Assembly: GCA_003229345.1 (NCBI GenBank)
Contig: QIDN01000105.1
Coordinates: forward strand, 1 to 25,404
Reading direction: 5' to 3'
DNA: 25,404 nt
Source: Nitrospirota bacterium
Lineage (GTDB): Bacteria; Nitrospinota; Nitrospinia; Nitrospinales; Nitrospinaceae
Position numbers and translations under genes: made by a program. Under the pieces are notes generated by a model that was given only the letters and a program-made list of their open reading frames with translations, was not told the origin of the DNA and did not search any database. Shown in pieces: positions 1 to 8,430 of this stretch (position 1 is the stretch's first letter; each line of letters opens with the position of its first letter).

Positions 1-1781
1 TCCCCGGTTATCATAATGAAACCGTCAACAACCTCCGTCTCTGGGGAGCCCGCTCAACACGGGAGTTCGATTTAGGCGTCTTCAATGCAGGGGATTATGT
101 TCAAGCGGTCAACCGGAAACAGGAATCGGAAACCATTTCCAAGGTGCTGTATCCCAATGATCAAAACATGTGGGGCAAGGAACTGCGTTTGAAACAGGAG
201 TATTTTTTCGTCTCCGCGTCCCTGCAGGATATCATTCGCCGGTACAAACGCACTCATGCAACCTATGAAAAATTCAGCCGTAAAATAGCGATCCAATTGA
301 ACGATGCCCACCCGGCGCTCGCCATACCGGAGTTGATGCGCATCCTGGTGGATGAAGAATGCCGACCCTGGGAAGAAGCCTGGGAGATCGTAGTGGAAAC
401 TTTCGGCTATACCAACCATACCGTCCTTCCAGAAGCCCTGGAAAAATGGACCGCGGAATTAATGGGGCATGTCCTTCCCCGTCACCTGGAAATCATTTAT
501 GAGATCAACCGCCAATTCCTGGAGCAAGCCCGAAAAAAATACCCCAATGACGAGAAACGTATCGAACGGCTGTCTCTGGTAGAGGAAACGCCCGTTAAGT
601 CTATCCGCATGTCCAACCTCGCCATCGTCGGAAGCCATGCCGTTAACGGAGTCGCCCAACTCCATTCAGAGATTCTAAAAACCAAGGTATTCAAGGATTA
701 CAACGATCTGTTTCCCGATCGGTTCCACAATATCACCAATGGCATCACACAACGGCTCTGGTTGAAGTCCTGCAACCCGGAACTGGCCGAACTCATCACG
801 GAAACGGTGGGTGAGGAATGGACCACACATCTGGATATCCTCCGGCAACTGCTTCCTTATGTAAAAGATGATGATTTCCGCCAACGCTGGCGAGAAGTGA
901 AACAAAACAACAAAGCGCGCCTGGCACGACATGTCCAGCAGGAACTTTCCATTGAGCTGAATCCGGAATCTCTGTTCGACGTCCAGGTCAAGCGCATCCA
1001 CGAATACAAACGCCAGTTATTGTGTGCGTTGCATGTGGTGGCCCTTTACAATCGCCTGAAGGAGCGCCCTTGCGCGGAGTGCGTTCCCCGGACTCTCATC
1101 TTTGCCGGCAAAGCGGCACCGGGTTACGAGATGGCCAAGCTTGTGATCAAGCTGATCACCAGTATTGCAGATAAGGTCAATGGCGATCCCGATACCTCGG
1201 ACAAACTCAAAGTGGTCTTCGTTCCTAACTACAGTGTCACCAAGGCCGAGTGGATCATCCCCGGCGCAGACCTGTCAGAGCAGGTATCGACTGCCGGCCA
1301 CGAAGCTTCGGGAACAGGCAACATGAAGTTGGCATTGAACGGTGCCTTGACCATCGGGACGCTGGACGGAGCCAATATCGAAATCAGGGACCGGGTCGGT
1401 GAGGATAATATTTTTATTTTCGGGTTGACGGCGGAGGAAGTCGAGCAAACCAGGAAGGCAGGATATCGTCCTAGAGATTATTACGAATCAAACCCTGAAC
1501 TCCGGCAGGCGCTTGATATGATCCGGGACGGATACTTTGCCCCCAATCATCCCCAGATTTTTTTACCTCTGGTTGACTCTCTTCTGAATCATGGCGATCA
1601 TTATCGGGTGTTGGCCGATTTTGGCGCCTACGCAGAAACTCAGAAAAAAGTGGAGCAGTTGTATCTTGATACCGAAACCTGGACACGCAAATCCATTATC
1701 AATTCCGCTAATATGGGGTTCTTTTCGAGCGATCGATCCATCCGCGAATATTGCCGCCTGATCTGGGGTATCGAACCTTAA
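1..1781 (+). CDS. glgP: Glycogen/starch/alpha-glucan phosphorylase, 3' part (5' end outside window)
   Basis: Catalyses phosphorolysis of alpha-1,4-glucans to glucose-1-phosphate in the cytoplasm, using pyridoxal phosphate (GT35 family). The open frame enters from the left edge in the frame beginning at base 3 and continues without a stop, so the first in-frame ATG (144) is internal and not the start. The first residues read as a typical phosphorylase core (PGYHNETVNNLRLWGARS). About 592 C-terminal residues are present; the family is usually 800-850. The PLP-lysine motif EASGTGNMKLALNG is intact, with the lysine codon at 1326-1328, followed by GTLDGANIE; the upstream AGKAAPGYEMAK block is also there. 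No internal lesion is seen. The next gene starts 33 bases downstream on the same strand. Function is certain at family level; GlgP versus MalP cannot be separated here. Confidence 0.97.
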   Translation, partial: PGYHNETVNNLRLWGARSTREFDLGVFNAGDYVQAVNRKQESETISKVLYPNDQNMWGKELRLKQEYFFVSASLQDIIRRYKRTHATYEKFSRKIAIQLNDAHPALAIPELMRILVDEECRPWEEAWEIVVETFGYTNHTVLPEALEKWTAELMGHVLPRHLEIIYEINRQFLEQARKKYPNDEKRIERLSLVEETPVKSIRMSNLAIVGSHAVNGVAQLHSEILKTKVFKDYNDLFPDRFHNITNGITQRLWLKSCNPELAELITETVGEEWTTHLDILRQLLPYVKDDDFRQRWREVKQNNKARLARHVQQELSIELNPESLFDVQVKRIHEYKRQLLCALHVVALYNRLKERPCAECVPRTLIFAGKAAPGYEMAKLVIKLITSIADKVNGDPDTSDKLKVVFVPNYSVTKAEWIIPGADLSEQVSTAGHEASGTGNMKLALNGALTIGTLDGANIEIRDRVGEDNIFIFGLTAEEVEQTRKAGYRPRDYYESNPELRQALDMIRDGYFAPNHPQIFLPLVDSLLNHGDHYRVLADFGAYAETQKKVEQLYLDTETWTRKSIINSANMGFFSSDRSIREYCRLIWGIEP

Positions 1782-1814
1782 CTCAAACATCGACCATTAT
1801 CCTGTTTAAGCGCC

Positions 1815-2486
1815 ATGCTGGTGTTTAAAAAAAATATTTATCTGAACCCTTTCCGACCGAAATATTCTTCCGGCATTAAAGAATTTCGGGATGAAGAAGA
1901 TCCAAGCCCCCTCCCCTTCAGCTTCATTTACAAAGCACTGTCCAACGCCCAAAACCTGTTTCAGGAAGTCAAAGACACGGGGGACCATGAAATATCCGAA
2001 CGACTGGATATTCTGTTTCCTCACGCTTCCCGTTTTGGAAGAACCAAAATTTTGAGCGATCTGTCACACCGGTTGTTCACCGGCCTGACGCATAGTCAAA
2101 CCTGGTTTACGATAAATTGCTATCACCAGTGCTTTCTATACGATTGCCTGCTGGATGTCGTCGAAGATTACAGTTACAACGATGAAGTGGAGCGCCGGGA
2201 ATTGTTTCCTGAAATGGAAGGACAGGCATTGGATTTCAATCGATTCCTCCTTGAATATTTTTTTAATACCACCTTTCTCATCGCTCCGGAACGATTCAAC
2301 CCAATGAGCCCAGAGGAAAGAAAGCAGTTACTAAGATCGCCGGATTTTGGACAGGACTTCCCTCAACTGAAGCGGTTTTCCGATCCGGAGGATCCGACAC
2401 TGGCCCAGGTGATCAACCACATCCCACCTGAACCGGAGGAAATGGCGCTGAAAGCGTTGGAGCAAAATCCCTATAGCCCTTGGTGA
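1815..2486 (+). CDS. Unrecognised 223-aa protein, copy 1 of a two-member family in this window (family A)
   Basis: I do not recognise this protein. It looks soluble and acidic, with no signal peptide or membrane segment, and is rich in aromatic residues. It is a paralog of the product of 17270-18124. Residues 68-111 here align without gaps to residues 73-116 there, with 15 of 44 positions identical by eye, including FP.A.RF, a Trp, and a shared N.Y.....YDC. An upstream block (residues 39-51) shares Y, L, A, N, Q and E. Both proteins begin M-L-x-F-x-K-x-I, which supports the ATG at 1815 despite a poor ribosome-binding site. After the YDC block both have a D-F...L-YF...F-I segment. The C-terminus is proline-rich and much shorter than in the paralog. 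It lies 33 bases after glgP and may be cotranscribed with it, but that does not establish a role. Confidence 0.85.
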   Translation: MLVFKKNIYLNPFRPKYSSGIKEFRDEEDPSPLPFSFIYKALSNAQNLFQEVKDTGDHEISERLDILFPHASRFGRTKILSDLSHRLFTGLTHSQTWFTINCYHQCFLYDCLLDVVEDYSYNDEVERRELFPEMEGQALDFNRFLLEYFFNTTFLIAPERFNPMSPEERKQLLRSPDFGQDFPQLKRFSDPEDPTLAQVINHIPPEPEEMALKALEQNPYSPW

Positions 2487-2525
2487 AGCATTAGCTAATT
2501 GGCATCCCCTCCCTGCAAGTATATT

Positions 2526-2534
2526 TGTTAGAAT
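2526..2534 (+). promoter_or_regulatory. Possible extended -10 promoter for the nnr operon
   Basis: TGTTAGAAT is a TGn extended -10 element, with TAGAAT matching TATAAT at five of six positions. It lies about 80 bases before the nnr start in the 126-base gap after the family A gene. No convincing -35 hexamer is seen at 16-18 bases, so this is a weak call. Confidence 0.3.
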
Positions 2535-2546
2535 GAAACCGGACAA

Positions 2547-2569
2547 GACGGAGCTGAAACCCCTCTGTC
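2547..2569 (+). other. Imperfect hairpin in the gap before nnr
   Basis: GACGGAG (2547-2553) can pair with CTCTGTC (2563-2569) in RNA, with one G-U pair and a 9-base loop. The following CTCTTTG is not a real U-tract, so it is at best a weak terminator for the upstream genes or part of the nnr leader. Confidence 0.25.
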
Positions 2570-2612
2570 CTCTTTGATGAATCCACGTTAGTTTTCAGCG
2601 ATTGAGGTTCCT

Positions 2613-4163
2613 TTGCAAAAAGTTGTCACCGCAAGTGAAATGCAGGCGATTGACCGCTCCGCGATCGAAGAATTTGGCATTCCCGGTATGGTGCTGATGG
2701 AAAACGCGGGGCTGGCGGCGGCCTCCCTGATTCATGAGAACGTTCCCGATCTGCTGGAGAAAAAAGTCGTTATTGTATGCGGTAAAGGCAACAACGGCGG
2801 GGACGGATTTGTAATCGCCCGCCATTTGTTTATTGACGGCGTGCAGGTGGATATCCTTTTGTTGGGCAAAAGACAGCAATTGAAATCCGACGCCAGAGTC
2901 AATGCCGACATCGCGTTCAAAATGGGAGTTCCCATTCATGAGATCACCGATAAAAATCTTAATGCGCAAAATCACCTCCTCCGTCACTGTCACATCATTG
3001 TCGATGCTCTGTTCGGCACCGGCTTGTCCAAACCGGCCGGAGGACTTTACGAAAAGGTCATTAAAAAAATAAATGCTTCCAATAAATACGTGGTCGCGGT
3101 CGATATCCCTTCCGGAGTGGATTCCGACTCGGGTCTTTTCATCGGTCCGCACATCAAGGCCAACGTGACTGCCGCATTGGCATTGTTAAAACGCAGTCAC
3201 CTCTTGTTCCCTGCCGCAGAAAGTATGGGTGAAGTCCAGATACTCGACATCAGCATTCCCCATGAGGCCGTTGAGAAGCAGGATATCCCGGTGGCCTGGC
3301 TGGAATTCGAGGACATACAATCGTTGATACCCAAAAGGCCCACCAATACTCATAAAGGAGAATACGGACACACTCTGGTGCTCGCGGGTTCCAGAGGCAA
3401 GGGAGGCGCTGCCGGATTGACGGGTTTGGCCGCCTTACGAGCCGGGGCGGGACTGGTCACCCTGGCGGTCCCTGAATCCTGCCACCAAGCTCTCGAATTC
3501 AATCCCCTGGAAACCATGACCGTGGCTTTGCCAGAAACCAAAAGCGGATGTGTCTCCACCAAAGCTGTAGATGTCATCATGGAAACCCTGAAAGGGAAAA
3601 ATGCACTGGCTATCGGCCCGGGGCTGTCCACTGACAAAGAAACTGTTCGGTTGCTGGAAACCCTCCTGCCGCAGGTAGAATGTCCGCTGATCATCGATGC
3701 CGATGGGATTAACGCCCTCGGTAAAAGTGGCAAACTGATCGATCAAATCCGGGCTGAAACGGTGTTAACCCCACATCCCAAGGAAATGTCCCGTCTTTCT
3801 GGATGGAGCGTACAGGATATCCTGAACCAGAGGATTGAACGGGCGGGTGAGTACGCACAGGAGCATAATATCACCCTTCTCCTCAAGGGAGCCCGCACTG
3901 TGGTGGCATTTGCCGATGGTACGGTACTGATCAATCCTACCGGTAATCCTGGAATGGCGACCGCTGGTTCTGGAGACGTACTGACAGGCTTGATCGCAGG
4001 CATGATCTCACAGGGATTGAGTGTCCCTTCTGCCACCTCGGCGGGAGCTTTCATTCATGGGATGGCCGGTGATATTTACGCGGAAGCTAATCATCTAATC
4101 CCGCTCATCGCCAGCGATCTTCTGGATAAAGTCCCGGAAGCCATTAAAAGGATTCTCACTTGA
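2613..4163 (+). CDS. nnr: Bifunctional NAD(P)H-hydrate epimerase / ADP-dependent NAD(P)H-hydrate dehydratase
   Basis: Repairs hydrated NADH and NADPH: the N-terminal YjeF_N domain epimerises R- and S-NAD(P)HX, and the C-terminal ribokinase-like domain dehydrates S-NAD(P)HX using ADP. At 516 residues it has the usual two-domain length. The N-terminal half shows GKGNNGGDGFVIARHL, DALFGTG and VAVDIPSGVDSDSG. The C-terminal half shows the glycine/alanine-rich GSRGKGGAAGLTG and the nucleotide-site NPGMATAGSGDVLTG. The start is taken as TTG at 2613: it gives MQKVVTASEMQAIDR, the normal family N-terminus, and TGAGG lies about 7 bases upstream. The in-frame ATG at 2640 would cut this conserved segment. 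The stop TGA (4161-4163) overlaps the TTG start of tsaE by two bases, indicating translational coupling; nnr next to tsaE is a common pairing. Confidence 0.96.
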   Translation: MQKVVTASEMQAIDRSAIEEFGIPGMVLMENAGLAAASLIHENVPDLLEKKVVIVCGKGNNGGDGFVIARHLFIDGVQVDILLLGKRQQLKSDARVNADIAFKMGVPIHEITDKNLNAQNHLLRHCHIIVDALFGTGLSKPAGGLYEKVIKKINASNKYVVAVDIPSGVDSDSGLFIGPHIKANVTAALALLKRSHLLFPAAESMGEVQILDISIPHEAVEKQDIPVAWLEFEDIQSLIPKRPTNTHKGEYGHTLVLAGSRGKGGAAGLTGLAALRAGAGLVTLAVPESCHQALEFNPLETMTVALPETKSGCVSTKAVDVIMETLKGKNALAIGPGLSTDKETVRLLETLLPQVECPLIIDADGINALGKSGKLIDQIRAETVLTPHPKEMSRLSGWSVQDILNQRIERAGEYAQEHNITLLLKGARTVVAFADGTVLINPTGNPGMATAGSGDVLTGLIAGMISQGLSVPSATSAGAFIHGMAGDIYAEANHLIPLIASDLLDKVPEAIKRILT

Positions 4164-4648
4164 ATATACGATTTGAAACCCGCTCTGCCAGTGACACACT
4201 GATTCTGGGAGAAAAGATAGGGCGGCATCTGGAAGCTGGGGATATTGTTTTTCTGTTCGGAGACCTGGGTGCCGGTAAAACTACCCTTACTCAAGGAATC
4301 GCACGGGGACTGGGGGTCGCCAAAAAGGAATATGTCCGAAGCCCGACCTTCACCCTGGTAAACCAGTACAAGGGCAAGGTCCCCGTATTTCATATCGATC
4401 TGTACCGGATTGCTTCATCCCATGAATTGGAGGAACTGGGTCTGGAGGAAGTTTTTTCAAGCAAGGGGGTTTCTATCGTGGAATGGGCGGAGAAATTATT
4501 TGCCCGCGATGACGCCTCCATTCCCCTGCTGGGAATCGAACGGTGGATAGAAATCCATATTACAATCGAACAGGAGGAGTCCAGAAAATTGGACTTAAAA
4601 ACCCGCAATATAGGATCCACTGAGCACCCCATTTTCGCTTTACATTAA
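4160..4648 (+). CDS. tsaE: tRNA threonylcarbamoyladenosine (t6A) biosynthesis ATPase TsaE
   Basis: P-loop ATPase that works with TsaB and TsaD to make t6A37 on ANN-decoding tRNAs. At 162 residues it has normal length. Walker A is GDLGAGKTT (residues 34-42). The family signatures SPTF, HIDLYRI and VEWAE follow in order. Translation starts at TTG 4160, inside the nnr stop codon; this start gives a normal N-terminus and no later start is better. The roughly 30-residue tail after the ELEE...VEWAE region is ordinary. tsaB and tsaD are not in this window. lptC follows after about 60 bases. Confidence 0.95.
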   Translation: MNIRFETRSASDTLILGEKIGRHLEAGDIVFLFGDLGAGKTTLTQGIARGLGVAKKEYVRSPTFTLVNQYKGKVPVFHIDLYRIASSHELEELGLEEVFSSKGVSIVEWAEKLFARDDASIPLLGIERWIEIHITIEQEESRKLDLKTRNIGSTEHPIFALH

Positions 4649-4653
4649 ATGTG

Positions 4654-4659
4654 TATTAT
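4654..4659 (+). promoter_or_regulatory. Possible -10 box upstream of lptC
   Basis: TATTAT (five of six to consensus) lies about 52 bases before the preferred lptC ATG at 4711, just after tsaE ends. The -35 region is AT-rich but a poor match. If used, it would place the transcript start downstream of the GTG at 4651, favouring the 4711 start. Confidence 0.3.
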
Positions 4660-4710
4660 GGCAAAATCCAGATTGGTACATCCTTTGCATGTCCTCAGAA
4701 AGCTTCCCCC

Positions 4711-5151
4711 ATGCAAAAAAATAATATCAGAAAAATTCTATTGGGCTTGATTCTGCTCCTAATGACTGTCTCCGCATATAGTTTGATCAAGTCATTGAAT
4801 AAAGGTTCCTTACCCATAGAGACCTTGAAAACGATGAGCAAGAATGTCGATATCGAGATCAAAAACTTTAAAGTAACACATGAGACATTAGGCGAAAAAG
4901 TTTGGGAAATTAAGGCGAAAGAAGCAAAAGTAAAGAATAAGGAGAATAAAATTATCCTGACAGATGTGAATGTGACCTTAAGTGCTGCAGAAAACCGGAA
5001 ATCAACCATTTCCGCCGATACTGGCACCATAAACCGAGAAACCAAAGACATCCAATTGGAGGGAAATGTCAAATTCAAGGCGGATGCCAACAACTTTTTC
5101 GGTCAATTTCAAAAGCAGAATGAAGAGTCAAAAGAACCCGATAGCAAATAA
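4711..5151 (+). CDS. lptC: LPS export system inner-membrane protein LptC
   Basis: Bitopic inner-membrane component that passes LPS from the LptB2FG transporter to LptA. Starting at ATG 4711 the protein has a short basic N-terminus (MQKNNIRK), one hydrophobic helix (about residues 9-25), then a beta-rich LptC domain with alternating polar and hydrophobic strands (KNVDIEIKNFKVTHET, WEIKAKEAKV, ISADTGTINRETKDIQLEGNV). An in-frame GTG at 4651 would add 20 residues (through a Cys and a Pro) before the membrane anchor; that is unlike the family, so I prefer 4711. Sequence identity in LptC is low across bacteria, and the call rests on topology plus position directly before lptA and lptB. Confidence 0.88.
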   Translation: MQKNNIRKILLGLILLLMTVSAYSLIKSLNKGSLPIETLKTMSKNVDIEIKNFKVTHETLGEKVWEIKAKEAKVKNKENKIILTDVNVTLSAAENRKSTISADTGTINRETKDIQLEGNVKFKADANNFFGQFQKQNEESKEPDSK

Positions 5152-5163
5152 AGGATACGGCCC

Positions 5164-5730
5164 TTGCAAACCCTCAAACCCCTAATCATATTCTTAGTCA
5201 GTCTTTCCCTCTTGGGAATGAACCCGGGAAACACCTTTTCCGCAAAATCCAAGGAAGCCTTGAAAAGGGAGCAGGAAAAGCAACCCATAGAAATCCAATC
5301 CGATAAATTGCGGTCGGAAAATGAAGGCAAAAAATTTATTTTTTCTGGGAATGTATTAAGCACCTGGGGCGATTTGGAAATAAAGTCCGATATCCTTGAG
5401 GTGTATACCAGCCCGGACAGCAAGGGAAGCCGGGGGGGAACCACCGAAGATGTCAGCCAACCGGGTCAGAACCTGGACACAATTATTGCCATCGGCAATG
5501 TGTATATTAAGAAGGGAAACCGGCGAGCCAGGGGGGACCGCGCCCATTATGATAATAAAAAACAGATCATTATTGTCACGGGGGAACCCAATGCTACTGC
5601 TTGGGAAGGAAAAAATATCATCAGAGGCAAGAAAATGACATTTGTACTGACGGAAGATTTGTTCAAGGTAGAGGGCCGGGTCAAGCTGGTACTTAATCCC
5701 AAAAAGCCGCCGTCAGAAAAGAAAAGATAA
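5164..5730 (+). CDS. lptA: LPS transport periplasmic protein LptA (OstA-like)
   Basis: Periplasmic beta-jellyroll protein that bridges LptC and LptD for LPS export. At 188 residues it is typical. The N-terminus is a signal peptide with a hydrophobic stretch (about residues 6-20) and cleavage likely near the NTFSA-KS junction. The mature part has the OstA pattern: PIEIQSDKLRSENEGKKFIF SGNV, then repeated strand units (GDLEIKSDILEVY, IAIGNVYIKKGNRRARGDRAHY, KQIIIVTGEPNA). Start is TTG at 5164 with AAGGAT 7 bases upstream, in the 12-base gap after lptC. A glycine/serine-rich loop (residues about 83-97) interrupts the strands. The C-terminus is basic (KKPPSEKKR). Confidence 0.92.
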   Translation: MQTLKPLIIFLVSLSLLGMNPGNTFSAKSKEALKREQEKQPIEIQSDKLRSENEGKKFIFSGNVLSTWGDLEIKSDILEVYTSPDSKGSRGGTTEDVSQPGQNLDTIIAIGNVYIKKGNRRARGDRAHYDNKKQIIIVTGEPNATAWEGKNIIRGKKMTFVLTEDLFKVEGRVKLVLNPKKPPSEKKR

Positions 5731-5778
5731 TTGAACCTTTATACGGCACAATCCAAGGCCATCTCCCTATAAAAAACT

Positions 5779-6501
5779 GTGCAACGTCTCAAAACGAATA
5801 AGCTGGTCAAAGCCTATAAAAACAGGCGGGTGGTCAATCAGGTCAGCATCGAGGTAGGGCAGGGTGAAATTGTCGGTCTGCTTGGACCTAACGGTGCTGG
5901 GAAAACTACCACTTTTTATATGGTTGTGGGCCTCATCCGGCCTGATTTGGGCCAAGTTTTGCTAGACCAGGAAGATGTGACCACTTATCCTATGTATATG
6001 AGGGCGCAGAGAGGAATCAGTTACCTCCCCCAGGAGCCGTCCATTTTCCGAAAATTAACGGTTGAAGAAAACATTCTGGCAGTACTGGAACCTCAGAAAA
6101 TCTCCTATAAGGCAAAGATCAAACGGGTCCGCTCCTTACTGGATGAATTCAATATTGGGCATATTCGAAATGCCAAGGGGTTTTCCCTTTCCGGGGGCGA
6201 GAGACGGAGAGTCGAAATCAGCAGAGCTTTAGCGACCTCGCCTTCTTTTATATTACTGGATGAACCTTTTGCCGGGATTGACCCGATAGCCGTATCAGAC
6301 ATCCAATCCATTGTGCAAAGGTTGAAAACCAAAGGCATCGGCGTTTTGATCACGGACCATAATGTCCGGGAGACTTTGAGCATCACGGACCGCGCCTATA
6401 TTATCAGCGAGGGCAAGATCATCGCCGCCGGCGATCCTGACACCATCGCCAATGATCCCAAAGTGAGACGAACTTATTTAGGGGAAGCATTCACCCTTTA
6501 A
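5779..6501 (+). CDS. lptB: LPS export ABC transporter ATP-binding protein LptB
   Basis: Cytoplasmic ATPase that powers LPS extraction with LptF and LptG (not in this window). At 240 residues it is the usual length. Walker A is GPNGAGKTT (36-44), the Q-loop region is followed by the signature LSGGERRRVEI, Walker B is FILLDEPFAGIDP, and the H-loop is LITDHNVRETL. The LptB-type sequences SYLPQEPSIFRKLTVEEN and a C-terminal RRTYLGEAFTL are seen, which separates it from LivF/LivG-like ATPases. Start is GTG at 5779; the Shine-Dalgarno is poor, but the N-terminus QRLKTNKLVKAYKNRRVV fits the family. rpoN follows after 28 bases, the standard lptB-rpoN linkage. Confidence 0.96.
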   Translation: MQRLKTNKLVKAYKNRRVVNQVSIEVGQGEIVGLLGPNGAGKTTTFYMVVGLIRPDLGQVLLDQEDVTTYPMYMRAQRGISYLPQEPSIFRKLTVEENILAVLEPQKISYKAKIKRVRSLLDEFNIGHIRNAKGFSLSGGERRRVEISRALATSPSFILLDEPFAGIDPIAVSDIQSIVQRLKTKGIGVLITDHNVRETLSITDRAYIISEGKIIAAGDPDTIANDPKVRRTYLGEAFTL

Positions 6502-6529
6502 ACCCTTAGTTTGAGTTGAGAGATTGCCC

Positions 6530-7978
6530 ATGGCAATGGAGATGAAGTTAAATTTCAAGCAGGAGATGCGGCTGGTACCGACTCCCATGCTGCAGCAGGC
6601 GATCAAGCTTCTCCAGCTCTCACGCCTCGAGTTGGTCCAGGCGGTGCACCAGGAAATGATCGAAAATCCTATCCTGGAGGAAATCCTCGAAGAAGAAGAG
6701 GAGGAGCTGGACCAAAAGCAAGAAAATCCTGAAGACCCTTCCCTCGACTCCATTGGCCAGACCCAAGAAGAACCTCCTTCCGAAAAAGAAAGCGATCCGC
6801 TCGAATATGAGCAGGATTGGGATAATTACATCCAGGACAACCTGTCACAGGGAAGTTCCGCAGACAATTATACTGAAAGACCTTCCATAGAAGCGACCTA
6901 TAAAAAAGAAGCCACCCTTGCTGACCATCTAATGTGGCAATTGAATCTTTCAGTGAATGAAGATTTGGATAAATTCATCGGGTCCATTATTATCGGCAAT
7001 ATCCAAAATGACGGATATTGCATCGCCGAACTGGGAGAAATTGCGGAAATCAGTCAGGCCTCTGAAGAGGATGTTTTAAGGGTTCTTAAAATTATCCAGA
7101 CCTTTGAGCCGAACGGAGTAGGCGCTTGCACCCTAAAAGAATGCCTTTTGACTCAGGCAAAAGTATTGCCAGAACGTCTGCCTCTGGTGGAAAATCTGAT
7201 CGAAAATTACCTTGAACGCTTGCACGAAAGGTACTATCAGAAAATCGCCTCCGAACTCAAGACTACGGTAGACGAAATCATCGCCGCGGTTAGCACCATC
7301 AAAACCTTCGATCCTAAACCGGGACTTCAATTCAGTTCCGAGGGCATCGACTACGTCATCCCCGACTTGGTAGTGGTGAAGACGGACGCAGGATATGACG
7401 TTGTGTTAAACGACGATGGTCTTCCCAATGTCAAGATCAGCCCTTATTACCATCACCTTTTGAAAAATACGTCCGAACCCAAAACCAAGGAATACCTTAA
7501 AAAGAAGCACCAGGCGGCTGAATTTTTAATTAAAAGTATCGACAAAAGACGGGAAACGATTTACAAGGTTGGGAAAAGTATTGTCAAACTGCAGGTAGAG
7601 TTCCTGGATCATGGCCTGTCTCACCTCAAACCCATGGTCCTGAAGGATGTGGCACGGGATATCGAAATGCACGAATCCACCGTAAGCCGGATCACCACCA
7701 ATAAATATATTGATACCCCTCAAGGCATATTTGAACTCAAATTCTTTTTCCATAGCGGTATCAAGTCATTTATCGGAAACAACGACATGTCCTCCGTCCG
7801 GGTCAAAAACATGATCCAGGAAATCATTAAATCGGAGGACCCTATGAAACCTCTGACTGACGACGAGATGGTGGAAGCTTTAGTAAAACGAAACGCCAAA
7901 ATCGCCCGGCGAACAGTGACCAAATACCGCAAAGAACTGAATATTCTTCCTGCCAGTAAACGGAAAAAAATTTACTGA
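6530..7978 (+). CDS. rpoN: RNA polymerase sigma-54 factor RpoN
   Basis: Alternative sigma factor that recognises -24/-12 promoters and needs AAA+ activators. About 482 residues, full length. Region I (about 1-50) is glutamine/leucine-rich (QQAIKLLQLSRLELVQ). Region II (about 51-115) is strongly acidic. The core-binding domain is in the middle. The HTH segment contains HESTVSRITTNKY, and the RpoN box near the C-terminus reads ARRTVTKYRKELNI, intact. I chose ATG 6530 with GAGAG upstream; a TTG two codons earlier (6524) and ATG at 6536 are also in frame. It lies in the classic lptB-rpoN-hpf-ptsN order. No -24/-12 promoter is visible upstream of its neighbours in this window. Confidence 0.97.
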   Translation: MAMEMKLNFKQEMRLVPTPMLQQAIKLLQLSRLELVQAVHQEMIENPILEEILEEEEEELDQKQENPEDPSLDSIGQTQEEPPSEKESDPLEYEQDWDNYIQDNLSQGSSADNYTERPSIEATYKKEATLADHLMWQLNLSVNEDLDKFIGSIIIGNIQNDGYCIAELGEIAEISQASEEDVLRVLKIIQTFEPNGVGACTLKECLLTQAKVLPERLPLVENLIENYLERLHERYYQKIASELKTTVDEIIAAVSTIKTFDPKPGLQFSSEGIDYVIPDLVVVKTDAGYDVVLNDDGLPNVKISPYYHHLLKNTSEPKTKEYLKKKHQAAEFLIKSIDKRRETIYKVGKSIVKLQVEFLDHGLSHLKPMVLKDVARDIEMHESTVSRITTNKYIDTPQGIFELKFFFHSGIKSFIGNNDMSSVRVKNMIQEIIKSEDPMKPLTDDEMVEALVKRNAKIARRTVTKYRKELNILPASKRKKIY

Positions 7979-8064
7979 TCCCTTGCTTTACTCCCTTGAA
8001 ATTTTTAATGGACCAAGCTACTCTTAGCCCCCGATCAACCTGTTTTTTTTAGGAGAAAGTACTT

Positions 8065-8394
8065 ATGAAATTGACGGTCGCAGGAATAAAAATAAAGATA
8101 ACGCAAGCGATCGAGGATCACTTACACAAAAAAATTGGGAAGTCCCTTAAAGACCTGCCGGACCTCGCGGATGTTCATGTCGCCCTAAGGGTTGAAAATT
8201 ACCGACATTTTGCGGAGGTCACCATTAAAACCAAAGGATTTACGGTGCATGGGGAATCCGAAACCAGCGATCTGTATACCTCCATGGATGAAGCCGTGGA
8301 GAAGGCGGAAAGGCAGATTAAAAAACATAAGGACCGTTCTAAAACGCTCAAAATCAGACAAAATGCCGCAGAAAAAGACAAGCAAATCGATTGA
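8065..8394 (+). CDS. hpf: Ribosome hibernation-promoting factor / sigma-54 modulation protein (short HPF)
   Basis: Binds the 30S decoding region and stabilises inactive ribosomes in slow growth. At 109 residues it is a short-type HPF: it has the single beta-alpha-beta-beta-beta-alpha S30AE domain and lacks the C-terminal dimerisation domain of long HPFs. Family features include KITQAIEDHLHKKIGK, FAEVTIKTKGFTVHGES, DLYTSMDEAVEKAERQIKKHK and a basic tail. It starts at ATG 8065 with a strong AGGAG 9 bases upstream, the best ribosome-binding site in this operon. It sits between rpoN and ptsN as in many proteobacteria. Confidence 0.95.
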   Translation: MKLTVAGIKIKITQAIEDHLHKKIGKSLKDLPDLADVHVALRVENYRHFAEVTIKTKGFTVHGESETSDLYTSMDEAVEKAERQIKKHKDRSKTLKIRQNAAEKDKQID

Positions 8395-8430
8395 TCTATT
8401 AAATAACTGCCTTTCCCTTTCAACATATAA

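Noticed and set aside
4651..4710. Longer LptC starting from GTG 4651
   Set aside because: It would put 20 residues including Cys and Pro before the membrane anchor and overlaps a possible -10 box; ATG 4711 gives the normal LptC topology.
7996..8024. Promoter before hpf (TTGAAA, 17 bases, TACTCT)
   Set aside because: The -10 matches only three of six positions; no sigma-54 -24/-12 pattern is present either. hpf may simply be read with rpoN.
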